From Bacteroidaceae bacterium (lineage in GTDB: Bacteria; Bacteroidota; Bacteroidia; Bacteroidales; Bacteroidaceae): a DNA stretch of 43,828 bases. This document shows positions 34,856 to 43,401 of the stretch, piece after piece (the stretch's first letter is position 1; each line of letters begins with the position of its first letter). The notes under the pieces were generated by a model. The model saw only the letters and a list, made by a program, of their open reading frames with translations, searched no databases and was not told where the DNA came from. The stretch is from assembly GCA_017509605.1 (NCBI GenBank), contig JAFWPH010000041.1, positions 1 to 43,828 on the forward strand, read 5' to 3'. The position numbers and the translations under genes are program-made.

Positions 34856-35994
34856 AAGCGCATTAAATTAAAAAAGTAATAATTCTTTAGCTATAAGACT
34901 CTGAAATAGCATGAAATGTTTGGTTACAGAAAGAGCGTGAGCCTTGTTTCTGATTCATCTTCTGACTGGTATCGCCAAACACCTTGTTCGAAATGAAAAA
35001 GCAACAATAATCCCACGCTGTTGAGCATATAGAACAGCAGCGTGAGAGCATGCCATAGGTATATACCAACACATGAGCGTCTTGTTGAATCCATCCTTCG
35101 AACAGTTTGAATTTTGGCGATTTCGTCTGAAGGGATGAAAGCAAAAAACGCTTTCCTGGTCTTTTGGATAAGAATGGTGCTAAAACCACTCCGCCCGAAA
35201 GACACCGCAAAAATACACTAAAAATATCATACGCCAAACAATCAGCCCGAAAAAATCAATAAAGGCTTCGGTTTCTATGATTCTTCCCTGATTTGTGGAG
35301 CCTGAAACCTACCGCCCGAAACCAAGCCTGCTCCAAAAATCAATAATTTTTTCATATTTATTTCCATAATTTCTAGAGTATAGGTGGTTATAAAATCAAG
35401 TTTAAGAGGGAATTAAAGGGGAAGTTAAGCACTGTCGTGCAGGACGATAGGTTGTTCATTGACAATTGGCTTCACCTCAATTGCTCACGCATGGCCTGGA
35501 TGGGAGGGGACTACCTCGTTGATGAATACACCGAGCTCCGAAAGCCCGGGCACATGGCTCCCTCACAATGAGATACATCAATCAACCTTCAGATGTCTGG
35601 CTGCCTGATATGGGCATTTGCATCGCGAGCTAGTAGCCCACGTACCCCTTTTTTTAGGCTTTAGGCGTTAAGCTTTAGCTTTTTTTGCTGGTGATTACAC
35701 AGGGCATGAAAAGCCTGGGCACAGCGCTTTTTCCTAAGAGTCGGGAGAGGGTCGATGGGCAGAAGTGGGTTGAGGTTCGGGAGATGATGATGGAGTGACA
35801 TCTTAAAAACATTGACCATTGGCTTCGCCTAAAATGCTCACGCTCGGCATAGCTCGAACAAGTTCGGCTCTGCCCTCGCTTAATCGCATTTTTGACCATT
35901 GAACATTGAAGTCTAGTTATTCGTGGATTTTGCGTTCATTTCTTAAAAGTAGAGAAATTTAGTGATTTTGTGATGATATGTAAGAACAATGTCG
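34856..35994. other. 1.1-kb intergenic region with repeats and gene fragments
   Basis: No full gene. Three short protein-like frames on the plus strand: 35491-35571 (MAWMGGDYLVDEYTELRKPG...), 35568-35633 (ATGA overlap; MRYINQPSDVWLPDMGICIA...) and 35706-35798 (MKSLGTALFPKSRERVDGQK...). They may be relics. Dispersed repeats lie at 35422, 35653 (7-nt GGCTTTA) and 35818-35900. The minus frames at 34887-35237 are weak. Confidence 0.5.
35422..35449. repeat. dispersed repeat copy A
   Basis: AAGTTAAGCACTGTCGTGCA-GGACGATA; it matches 41641-41668 at 26 of 28 positions. Contains the hairpin GCAC-TGTC-GTGC. Confidence 0.75.
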
Positions 35995-36259
35995 TATCTT
36001 TGCTTTTTAAGCGAAGATAAGCTGCATTTCGGCATAAGAAATAAATGGATTTATTTCGTTCTGCTCTCAATTTGCATTATCTTTGCTATTGAAGCGAAGA
36101 TAAGCTGCATTTTGGCATAAGAAATGAAAGGATTTATTTCGTTCTGCTCTCAATTTGCATTATCTTTGCTATTGAAGCGAAGATAAGCTGCATTTTGGCA
36201 TAAGAAATAAATGGATTTATTTCGTTCTGCTCTCAATTTGCATTATCTTTGCGAAAAGG
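35995..36259 (+). promoter_or_regulatory. tandem 83-base repeats, each ending in a -7 box
   Basis: Three near-identical 83-base units start at 36011, 36094 and 36177 (GCGAAGATAAGCTGCATTT...). TATCTTTG boxes sit at 35995, 36078, 36161 and 36244, exactly 83 bases apart. In each full unit TTTCG lies 19 bases before the box in place of the TTTG -33 element. The last box is 46 bases before the triple-AAA start, so several start points may feed the same gene. Confidence 0.8.
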
Positions 36260-36296
36260 ACCTTGAACTTAACTGAAAAATTATAACGCACGTGAT

Positions 36297-39185
36297 ATGA
36301 AGAATGTAAATGAATTGTTGGAGGAGTGGCTCCAATTGTCATTGTCCGAACAAGAGACCCAACTGAATGACTATCTGGTGGAGAACCGTGACAAACTGTA
36401 CGATGAAGAACTGATCGAATTGCTCCTATATGGAATAAACTTGAAAGACGAAGTTTGTAATCAAACGGATCAAGAAGAAGAACGTTTGAACTATTTGATT
36501 ACACTCAACGACTGCGTCTTTCTGCGGTTGTGGCTGGCTGAACTCTATGCCTCGGATCCGGATAAGGAAAGCGAGTGCGAGGCTCTGATCGAAAAGTCCA
36601 AGGAACTGATGGAACAGTACGACGACAACAGTTTCGAAGACGCTAAAGACTACAGAGACGCTCACAAGAAGAAGATGGCCGAGATCAGAGACACCATCCG
36701 CCATAACCGCTACCTGCGTAACAGCATCTATCAACTCTCCTTGGTTGGTGAGGACGACGGTATGATACCCGAGTCACTGGCTGAGTATTTCGCCCAGTTG
36801 GACCTGAAATCTGAATACTACCGTCAGGTCAGTCACAGCGTAGGCCACGATCATCGCCGTTGCTATATGTTCACTGGCAACCGTGGTACGGGCAAACGCA
36901 CCGCGGCACAACGCCTATACACCAAACTCAGAACGATTGAGACGCTTGACCAGTATGATGAGATATCGGCCATCACACTTTTTGACCCCAGCAACGGTTA
37001 CGCTGGAATCGCCGACAAGATCAAGGAGTACCGCGACTCTATGCTTTATATTTACGATGCCGATGAATTGTGTCTCAAGGGACTGCTTTCTCAGACCGGA
37101 ATAGAAATCCTGGCCAACGTGCTGCGCACCGAACCCAGGGTGACAGTGGTGCTGGGCGGTCCGCAGAGCGAACTGACCCAGTTGGTCAATTCGTGCCAGG
37201 CTGCAAAGGAAATCTTCTCACTCCGTTTCCACTTCGACGACCTGTCGCCAGAAGTGTTGACTCAAAAAGCTTGCAAGTACTTGATAGAAAGTGGCTATAA
37301 GATTACAGTTGAGGCTAAGGAGCGCCTGAACAACTATTTCGGTTATGAGCACAAGATGCGTGGCAGCGACTTCACGAACATCCATTTGGCTATCAAGACC
37401 ATCGACAACTACATTCTGCCGCATACCATCAGCAGGGTGATCAAGGCTCATCTCAGTCAGACGAACGAGGCGATGCTCATCACTGGGGACGATATTCCGC
37501 AGATACGCCACCGAGACCCCAAGGCGGCTATCGACCGCCTCAGTTCACTGGTCGGCCTGGAGAACATCAAGGAGAGCATCATGGCCCACGCCAGTCTGGT
37601 CAACCTGAACCGACGCCGTATGGAACTGGGGCTGTTCAATCACATGCCGCCCATGCACATGGTGTTCACGGGTAATCCCGGTACGGGAAAGACCACGGTA
37701 GCCGAACTGATTGGCGAGATCTACCATGGCATGGGAGTGCTGTCGTCGGGACATCTGGTGGAGACCGACCGTTCCAAACTTGTCGGTCAGTATCTGGGCG
37801 ACACAGAGAAGAACACGCTCAACGCCATCAAGAGCGCGGCGGGAGGTGTGCTTTTCATCGATGAGGCTTACAATCTGTTTGTCGAGGATTCCGACCGTCG
37901 CGACTTCGGACACCGTGTGATCGAGACACTGCTGACATACCTCAGTCTGGAACAAACCAACATGATTGTTGTCTTGGCTGGCTATACAGCCGAGATGGAG
38001 CATCTGCTACAGTCCAACCCCGGACTGAAGTCTCGCTTCTCCTATATCTTCCACTTCAACGACTACACCCCTGAACAGTTGTTGAAGATAGGCGGTTTCG
38101 TGCTCAAGAGAGAGCATTACGAACTGACGCCAGAGGCTGAGAAGAAGCTCTCGCGCTATGTGGTCAACGCCTACAATCATAAAGACGACCATTTCGGCAA
38201 CGGAAGGTTCATCACCCGTCTGCTGACAACCAAGATCATTCCCTCATTGGGCAACAGGCTCATCAAACTACCGGCGCACAACATCACAAACAAAGACCTC
38301 GTCACCATCACCGAGGCCGATATCCCCGAGATCGAAAACCTGCAGGCCCTGCGCTCGTGGGACGAGGCCATCATCAACACCGCTTTTGAGCAACTCGACA
38401 ACTTGGCTGGTCTGGAGAATGTGAAACGTGCGCTCCATGAGTATGTGGTCGGCACTCGTGCCGCCTACCAGCACCGTATTCCCTTGGCTGGAGACGACCT
38501 GACTTGGAGCTTCTTAGGCAATACAGGAACGGGCAAGAGCACGGTGGCAGAAATCCTGGCACAGGTATTGCAAGGAACGGGACGCCTTCCCACCGCCCAT
38601 TTCACCACGCTCAATATCGAGGAGTTCGCCAACCTCCCAAATCCGATGTCCGTCATCGAGAAAGCCATGATGCGTGCCTCCGACGGTCTGCTCTTCCTCG
38701 ACCTTGACTCACCGCAGTATGACAACTACAACTTCGACTCCCTGCAGTTCTGGATTGAGAACAAACGGCGCGATCTGAGGATGTCGTTGGCCATCGTCTA
38801 TGCTAAGACTGCAAGTGACAGTGATGGTGTGGCCCGTAACCTGGTACACAACGGACTGGTGCCCTCCAACCATATCCTCGTCTTTGAGGACTACAAGCCC
38901 GAGGAGTTGCTGTCCATCTTCAAGATCCTGCTTCACCGACAGTATGGACTCGGCATCACGAATGAAGCAGAGCGCAGTGTCAGCGACTACATCAACCGTA
39001 TGCACGGCAGCCGTAAGCGGACACCGACCAATGCGCGCACCATGCAGTTGCTGGCTGGTACAGTGGCTCAGATAGCCCTGTTGCGTTGTGTTTCAGAGGA
39101 CAACGCGGAAAACATGGTCACTTTAGCCGATGTGTCGAAACTTGACTGGGATGGTTCCTTGCTCTATAAGCGGATTGGATTTTAG
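36297..39185 (+). CDS. triple-AAA ATPase (CbxX/CfqX-SpoVK type)
   Basis: 962 residues. N-terminal ~180 residues are acidic and helical. AAA module 1 (about 180-400): Walker A GNRGTGKR near 193, Walker B-like LYIYDADEL. AAA module 2 (about 415-680): full CbxX/CfqX set, SLVGLENIKESI, GNPGTGKTT near 458, GGVLFIDEAYNLF, VVLAGYTAEMEHLLQSNPGL, KSRFSYIFHFNDYT. AAA module 3 (about 695-950): NLAGLENVKRAL, GNTGTGKST near 740, but LLFLDLDSP lacks the catalytic Glu. Only module 2 is clearly able to hydrolyse ATP. Relatives activate Rubisco, serve sporulation or serve type VII secretion; here the partner is unknown. A single gene behind tandem promoters. Confidence 0.88.
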   Translation: MKNVNELLEEWLQLSLSEQETQLNDYLVENRDKLYDEELIELLLYGINLKDEVCNQTDQEEERLNYLITLNDCVFLRLWLAELYASDPDKESECEALIEKSKELMEQYDDNSFEDAKDYRDAHKKKMAEIRDTIRHNRYLRNSIYQLSLVGEDDGMIPESLAEYFAQLDLKSEYYRQVSHSVGHDHRRCYMFTGNRGTGKRTAAQRLYTKLRTIETLDQYDEISAITLFDPSNGYAGIADKIKEYRDSMLYIYDADELCLKGLLSQTGIEILANVLRTEPRVTVVLGGPQSELTQLVNSCQAAKEIFSLRFHFDDLSPEVLTQKACKYLIESGYKITVEAKERLNNYFGYEHKMRGSDFTNIHLAIKTIDNYILPHTISRVIKAHLSQTNEAMLITGDDIPQIRHRDPKAAIDRLSSLVGLENIKESIMAHASLVNLNRRRMELGLFNHMPPMHMVFTGNPGTGKTTVAELIGEIYHGMGVLSSGHLVETDRSKLVGQYLGDTEKNTLNAIKSAAGGVLFIDEAYNLFVEDSDRRDFGHRVIETLLTYLSLEQTNMIVVLAGYTAEMEHLLQSNPGLKSRFSYIFHFNDYTPEQLLKIGGFVLKREHYELTPEAEKKLSRYVVNAYNHKDDHFGNGRFITRLLTTKIIPSLGNRLIKLPAHNITNKDLVTITEADIPEIENLQALRSWDEAIINTAFEQLDNLAGLENVKRALHEYVVGTRAAYQHRIPLAGDDLTWSFLGNTGTGKSTVAEILAQVLQGTGRLPTAHFTTLNIEEFANLPNPMSVIEKAMMRASDGLLFLDLDSPQYDNYNFDSLQFWIENKRRDLRMSLAIVYAKTASDSDGVARNLVHNGLVPSNHILVFEDYKPEELLSIFKILLHRQYGLGITNEAERSVSDYINRMHGSRKRTPTNARTMQLLAGTVAQIALLRCVSEDNAENMVTLADVSKLDWDGSLLYKRIGF

Positions 39186-39208
39186 GCTTTAGGCCTTAGC
39201 CTCTTTTT
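39184..39208 (+). terminator. terminator overlapping the triple-AAA stop
   Basis: AGGCT (39184-39188) pairs with AGCCT (39198-39202), followed by CTTTTT. It is built from the GGCTTTA heptamer also found at 31709 and 35653. Confidence 0.55.
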
Positions 39209-39262
39209 ACTTTAGTAACTTCAGACGAGACACTATAAACTTCATTTGAAAATAAGCTCACT

Positions 39263-41518
39263 ATGCGCAAGAATATTTTGATTATGGCTTTTATGTTCTG
39301 CTGTGGCTTGCAGGCGCAACAGAACTACACCCAGTATGTGAATCCCATGATTGGCACGGGCGACCACGGACATGTGTTCCTCGGCGCTAACGTGCCTTTT
39401 GGAATGGTCGATGCGGGTCCCACCCAGCAGAACTCGGGATGGGACTGGTGTTCAGGTTACCACTATAGCGGCACCTCCATCGTCGGTTTCGCACAAACAC
39501 ACCTCAGCGGCACTGGCTGTTCCGACCTTGGCGACGTGGCGCTGATGCCCACCCAGGGCGATGTGAGTCTGAGCAGGGACGGACTCGCCAGCCCCTACAG
39601 ACACGAGGATGAGCAGGCAACCCCAGGCTACTACAGTGTGGTGCTCCAGCGTTTTGGCATAAGGACAGAGATCACCGCCACCCGTCGTACCGCCCTTTAC
39701 CGTTTCACTTATCCCAAGGCGGAGGACCAACGACTCGTCATCGACCTCGACAACGGCATTGGCGACCACGTCAGGCAGTCACGACTCACACGCCTTAACG
39801 ACAGCACTTTCGTGGGCTACCGCATCTCGCATGGTTGGGCCAACGAACAGCACCTATACTTCGCCATCCACCTCAGCCGTCCGGCACTTAAGGACCGGAA
39901 GGACGCTGGCCACATCCATGAGTTGCGCTTCACACCATCTACAGAGCCATTGCTTGTGAGGGTGGCGCTCAGTCCAGTGTCGGAGGTCAACGCCTTGCTT
40001 AACATGGATGCCGAGGACGAGACAGGATGGGATTTCGAGGCGCAACGCCAGCAAGCCGACAAGGCTTGGAACGAGCAACTGGGTCGTGTGGAGGCTACCT
40101 TCATGAACGACCGTGACCGCACCATCTTCTACACCGCCATGTTCCATTTCATGGTGGCACCTCAGACATGGGACGACGCCAACGGCGACTGGCGCGGTAG
40201 CGACAACCGAGTGTATCGCGCTGGGGAAGGAGAGCTTGGCGGAGCTAACCTCACCACCTTGAGCCTGTGGGACACCTACCGCGCCGCTTCACCCCTGTCC
40301 ACACTCCTTCTGCCCGAGATGATGCCCGCCATCGCCACCACCTATCTCCGCATCTTCCGCACCCAAGGCAAACTGCCTGTATGGCACCTCATGTCACAGG
40401 AAACCAACTGCATGGTCGGCTGTCCCGCAGTGCCTGTGCTGTCCGACCTCTACCTCAAGGGATTTGTCGCAGACGGTGACAAGATGCTGGCACTGCAGGC
40501 CATGGTGTCGTCGTTGCTCATGAACGAGCGTGGGTTGGGTGCCTTGCGCACTTACGGCTACCTGCCACACGACATGGAGGGCGAGTCGCTGGCCAAGTCG
40601 CTGGAGTACTACCTCGCTGACTGGAGCGCCGCGCAGGCGCTGAGGAAAGCAGTGGAAGAGGGTAGGGGTGACGCCGTGCTGATGGAGGGCTATCCCCATC
40701 TTGGCCAGCTGAAAGCCTTTGACCTGCCCACCGGGATGACATGGACCATCAGTGAGATGGAGGTGCAGAAGATGACAGTCGCACAGCTGGCCGACTATTT
40801 CTCCACCCGTTGCCAGGGCTACAAGAGGCTTTTCGACCCGCGTGTGCGCTGTATGCGTTCACTCGACCGTCAAGGACATTTCAAGGACGTCAAGGATTTC
40901 AACCCCGCCTATCAGACCAATGAATACACGGAGGGCAACCCATGGCAATACACCTGGCTTGTGCCACACGACATTTCCGGACTGGTGGAGACACTTGGAG
41001 GCAGGAAGGCATTCGAGGCTCGTCTTGACTCCCTCTTCACGGCCCCGAGCGAGCTCAACGCCGAGGCCAACCCCGACATCACTGGGCTCATCGGCCAGTA
41101 TGCCCACGGCAACGAGCCGAGCCACCACATTGCCTATATCTACTCGATGATTGGCAGTCCCAAGAAGACGGCTCGACTGGTGCGTCAGATCATGAGCGAG
41201 CTTTACACCGACCAGCCCGCGGGTCTCTGCGGCAACGAGGATGTGGGGCAGATGTCGGCATGGTATTTGTTGTCTGCCCTCGGTTTCTATCAGGTGGAGC
41301 CCTGCGGAGGCCGCTACATTGTGGGTTCGCCTATTGTGAAAGAGGCCACCATCCGTCTGGGTGGCGGCAAGACGCTCACCATCCGTACCCATGGCAATTC
41401 CGACAAGGCCATCTATGTCGGGAAGGTGTTGCTCAACGGACAGCCCATAGATGACTTCACCCTTCGTCACTCAGACCTCGTCCAAGGCGGCATGCTCGAT
41501 GTGTATATGAGGAAATAG
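39263..41518 (+). CDS. GH92 alpha-mannosidase
   Basis: 751 residues, signal peptide ending GLQAQ (19). GH92 signatures: YVNPMIGTGDHGHVFLGANV, PFGMVDAGPTQ, SGYHYSGTSIVGFAQTHLSG, SLWDTYRAASPL, and the catalytic-site stretches NEYTEGNPWQYTW (acid Glu) and GLCGNEDVGQMSAWY (base Asp). GH92 enzymes are Ca2+-dependent exo-alpha-mannosidases with inversion, mostly acting on high-mannose N-glycans or yeast mannan. No other mannan genes are nearby, so it seems a solitary enzyme, probably periplasmic. Confidence 0.93.
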   Translation: MRKNILIMAFMFCCGLQAQQNYTQYVNPMIGTGDHGHVFLGANVPFGMVDAGPTQQNSGWDWCSGYHYSGTSIVGFAQTHLSGTGCSDLGDVALMPTQGDVSLSRDGLASPYRHEDEQATPGYYSVVLQRFGIRTEITATRRTALYRFTYPKAEDQRLVIDLDNGIGDHVRQSRLTRLNDSTFVGYRISHGWANEQHLYFAIHLSRPALKDRKDAGHIHELRFTPSTEPLLVRVALSPVSEVNALLNMDAEDETGWDFEAQRQQADKAWNEQLGRVEATFMNDRDRTIFYTAMFHFMVAPQTWDDANGDWRGSDNRVYRAGEGELGGANLTTLSLWDTYRAASPLSTLLLPEMMPAIATTYLRIFRTQGKLPVWHLMSQETNCMVGCPAVPVLSDLYLKGFVADGDKMLALQAMVSSLLMNERGLGALRTYGYLPHDMEGESLAKSLEYYLADWSAAQALRKAVEEGRGDAVLMEGYPHLGQLKAFDLPTGMTWTISEMEVQKMTVAQLADYFSTRCQGYKRLFDPRVRCMRSLDRQGHFKDVKDFNPAYQTNEYTEGNPWQYTWLVPHDISGLVETLGGRKAFEARLDSLFTAPSELNAEANPDITGLIGQYAHGNEPSHHIAYIYSMIGSPKKTARLVRQIMSELYTDQPAGLCGNEDVGQMSAWYLLSALGFYQVEPCGGRYIVGSPIVKEATIRLGGGKTLTIRTHGNSDKAIYVGKVLLNGQPIDDFTLRHSDLVQGGMLDVYMRK

Positions 41519-41572
41519 AAAGAAATTATTGAAGATTTAGAATTAAAGTGGAATTAATATGCTATATTTGCA

Positions 41573-41580
41573 ATACTACT
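41573..41580 (+). promoter_or_regulatory. -7 box for the LOG-family gene
   Basis: TATATTTG, about 210 bases before the ATG at 41790; no -33 TTTG. The implied long leader contains the hairpins listed at 41623. Confidence 0.4.
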
Positions 41581-41622
41581 AAAGTTTCGGAAGTTATAAA
41601 ATGGAGTTAAATAGGGAGTTAA

Positions 41623-41733
41623 GCCAGCTGTGCTGGCTGGAAGTTAAGCACTTTCGTGCTGGACGATACAAATGCAATTGAATGCTATTGTCCTGTGCGT
41701 AGCACATAACTCCCATGAGCGTAGCGAGTTTAC
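41623..41733. repeat. series of short hairpins in leader of LOG gene
   Basis: GCCAGC-TGT-GCTGGC (41623-41637), AGCAC-TTTC-GTGCT (41647-41660), TGTGC-GTA-GCACA (41695-41707) and AACTC...GAGTT (41709-41731). The part 41641-41668 is the dispersed repeat also seen at 35422. Confidence 0.6.
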
Positions 41734-41789
41734 TTCCATTTTTACTTGCAAAAGTTGAGAATACTACTAACCAATTATAGACTACTATT

Positions 41790-42755
41790 ATGATCACTCT
41801 TCCTGATTACCACATCCTGGAGAAAGCAGTAGGCTACCTGAAAGAGGTGCCTTACAATGTCACTCCGCAAAGTTTGTATAACGCATCGAGCCTCTACGAC
41901 ACACTGATAGCCGACCCCACTTCACCCGTCAACGAATGCTACGACCTGAAGGTGTATCAACATTTCATCGACAACGGCAAACACGCCCGGAAGGAAGCGG
42001 AACAACTGGGGCGTTCACTCCATGATTTCGCTATCTACAAGGAGATGAACAAGTACCTGAAACAGTTCGACCCGCTGACGGTTGTCGGTGTGATGGGCGG
42101 TCACCAGCTCAAGCGTACCGACGCCACATTCAAGGAGATTGTTTTGCTGAGCAAACGGCTCACCGAACTGGGTTCGCTGATGGTTTCCGGCGGTGGTCCG
42201 GGCGCAATGGAAGCCACACACCTTGGCGCATGGCTGGCAGGAAGAACGAACGAAGAGGTGGACGAAGCGCTTAAGATGCTTCTACCCGCCCCCACTTTCC
42301 ACGACGAAGGCTGGATTACCACGGCGCTGGAAGTGATGCGGCAATTCCCGCAGACGAAGTACCACAGCCTCGGTATCCCCACATGGCTCTACGGCCATGA
42401 GCCCTCCACACCTTTCGCCACCGAAATCGCCAAGTTCTTCGTCAACAGTGTACGCGAGGACACCATCCTCACCGTGGCTTACGGAGGCATCATCTACACA
42501 CCAGGCAGCGCAGGCACCATGCAGGAGGTGTTCCAAGAGGCCGTGCAAAACCACTACATGAGTTTTGAGCTCTCCTCGCCCATGATTTTCCTCGGCAAGA
42601 AATTCTGGACGGAAGAGCAGCCCGTCTATCCTTTCCTTCAGCAACTCATTGCTATGGGCAAGTACAAGAACCTCTTGCTCAGCCTCACCGACTCCGACGA
42701 CGAGGTTGTGGAAACCCTGATGACGTTCCGAAAGAGTGCTGGTAAGAAACTTTAG
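41790..42755 (+). CDS. LOG-family (SLOG) nucleotide-binding protein
   Basis: 321 residues, cytoplasmic. Rossmann-type core: PLTVVGVMGGHQLKR, GSLMVSGGGPGAMEATHLGA (LOG motif GGGPGxME), VAYGGIIYTPGSAGTMQEVF (PGxxGTxxE) and SSPMIFLGKKFW. LOG-family enzymes cleave nucleoside 5'-monophosphates to base and ribose-5-phosphate; this is a longer variant with an N-terminal extension of about 100 residues (YDLKVYQHFIDNGKHARKEA). Terminator follows at 42799. Confidence 0.85.
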   Translation: MITLPDYHILEKAVGYLKEVPYNVTPQSLYNASSLYDTLIADPTSPVNECYDLKVYQHFIDNGKHARKEAEQLGRSLHDFAIYKEMNKYLKQFDPLTVVGVMGGHQLKRTDATFKEIVLLSKRLTELGSLMVSGGGPGAMEATHLGAWLAGRTNEEVDEALKMLLPAPTFHDEGWITTALEVMRQFPQTKYHSLGIPTWLYGHEPSTPFATEIAKFFVNSVREDTILTVAYGGIIYTPGSAGTMQEVFQEAVQNHYMSFELSSPMIFLGKKFWTEEQPVYPFLQQLIAMGKYKNLLLSLTDSDDEVVETLMTFRKSAGKKL

Positions 42756-42776
42756 CTTTAGCTGATTCCACCCGCA

Positions 42777-42790
42777 CCCCTCCGGAGGGG
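42777..42790. repeat. perfect palindrome
   Basis: CCCCTCCGGAGGGG, 22 bases after the LOG gene stop. Confidence 0.6.
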
Positions 42791-42798
42791 AGAATTGG

Positions 42799-42849
42799 CG
42801 GTTGCCCGAATAATTGTAGATTCAAATTCGGGCGACCGTCGATTTTTTT
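42799..42849 (+). terminator. intrinsic terminator of the LOG gene
   Basis: 13-base arms CGGTTGCCCGAAT (42799-42811) and ATTCGGGCGACCG (42826-42838), a single G-U pair, then TCGA and seven T. Confidence 0.75.
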
Positions 42850-42892
42850 GTTTTATTGTTTGCAAGTGGCGTTATTATGGGTTAATTTTGCA

Positions 42893-42900
42893 AGCGTCAT
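42893..42900 (+). promoter_or_regulatory. -7 box for the FtsZ-C-like gene
   Basis: TAATTTTG, 68 bases before the ATG at 42969; no matching -33 box at normal spacing. Confidence 0.45.
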
Positions 42901-42968
42901 AAGCAAGTATCAAAAGAAAGTTTCATTCTAATTCACCAGAAGTTCGCCCGACACAAAGAAAGGGTACC

Positions 42969-43382
42969 ATGATTATGAAAATGACAGAACGAAAAGTTAC
43001 CGACCGACAGATGGCAGATGTTGCAACTGTCATGGTTCATCGTTCAGGCCTCGTCAATTTGGATGGGGACGATGTCCGAACGATATTAGAAGACAGGTCT
43101 GGAATGTTGTACCAGGGAGTGAAAGATGCCGATGAGGACAACAAGACTTTCCTGACATCCTTTTGCTCGGAGTTGAGCGGAAAAAGCCGCCACTTCAAGT
43201 ACATCATGATTTGCTTCGGCTTTCCGGAGGATGACCCGATGATGATGGACGAACTGATAATAGTCAATCAGTTTCTCCACACGAATGACCACTTCGAAAC
43301 GACGATGTGGGGCTTGTACTCCAAACCCGAGAAGGCATTGCCGAGCATCGAGGTGCTTTGTACTACAGACATTGATCAATAA
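42969..43382 (+). CDS. small protein resembling the FtsZ C-terminal (T7-loop) domain
   Basis: 137 residues. HRSGLVNLDGDDVRTIL reproduces the FtsZ T7-loop region (GLINxDFADVRTVM), keeping Asn30, Asp32 and Asp35 with the N-x-D-x-x-D spacing. What follows fits the FtsZ C-terminal fold: GVKDADEDNKTF (helix 8 side), the strand KYIMICFGF, the helix DELIIVNQFLH, and strands TTMWGLYSK and SIEVLCTTD. The N-terminal GTPase domain (GGGTGTG) is absent. So it could bind FtsZ or the following protein, but cannot be a GTPase; function is unknown. Start choice among MIMKM codons is uncertain. 19 bases before the next gene: one operon. Confidence 0.65.
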   Translation: MIMKMTERKVTDRQMADVATVMVHRSGLVNLDGDDVRTILEDRSGMLYQGVKDADEDNKTFLTSFCSELSGKSRHFKYIMICFGFPEDDPMMMDELIIVNQFLHTNDHFETTMWGLYSKPEKALPSIEVLCTTDIDQ

Positions 43383-43401
43383 CTGAAAAACTACACCGAC
43401 T

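Noticed and set aside
34887..35237. Minus-strand frames of 93-116 codons upstream of the LRR gene
   Set aside because: Two overlapping frames with poor composition (Cys/Phe/Ser-rich) and no family match; they may be relics but neither is convincing.
36011..36259. CRISPR array
   Set aside because: The three units abut with no spacers and each carries a promoter-like box; they are tandem repeats, not repeat-spacer units.
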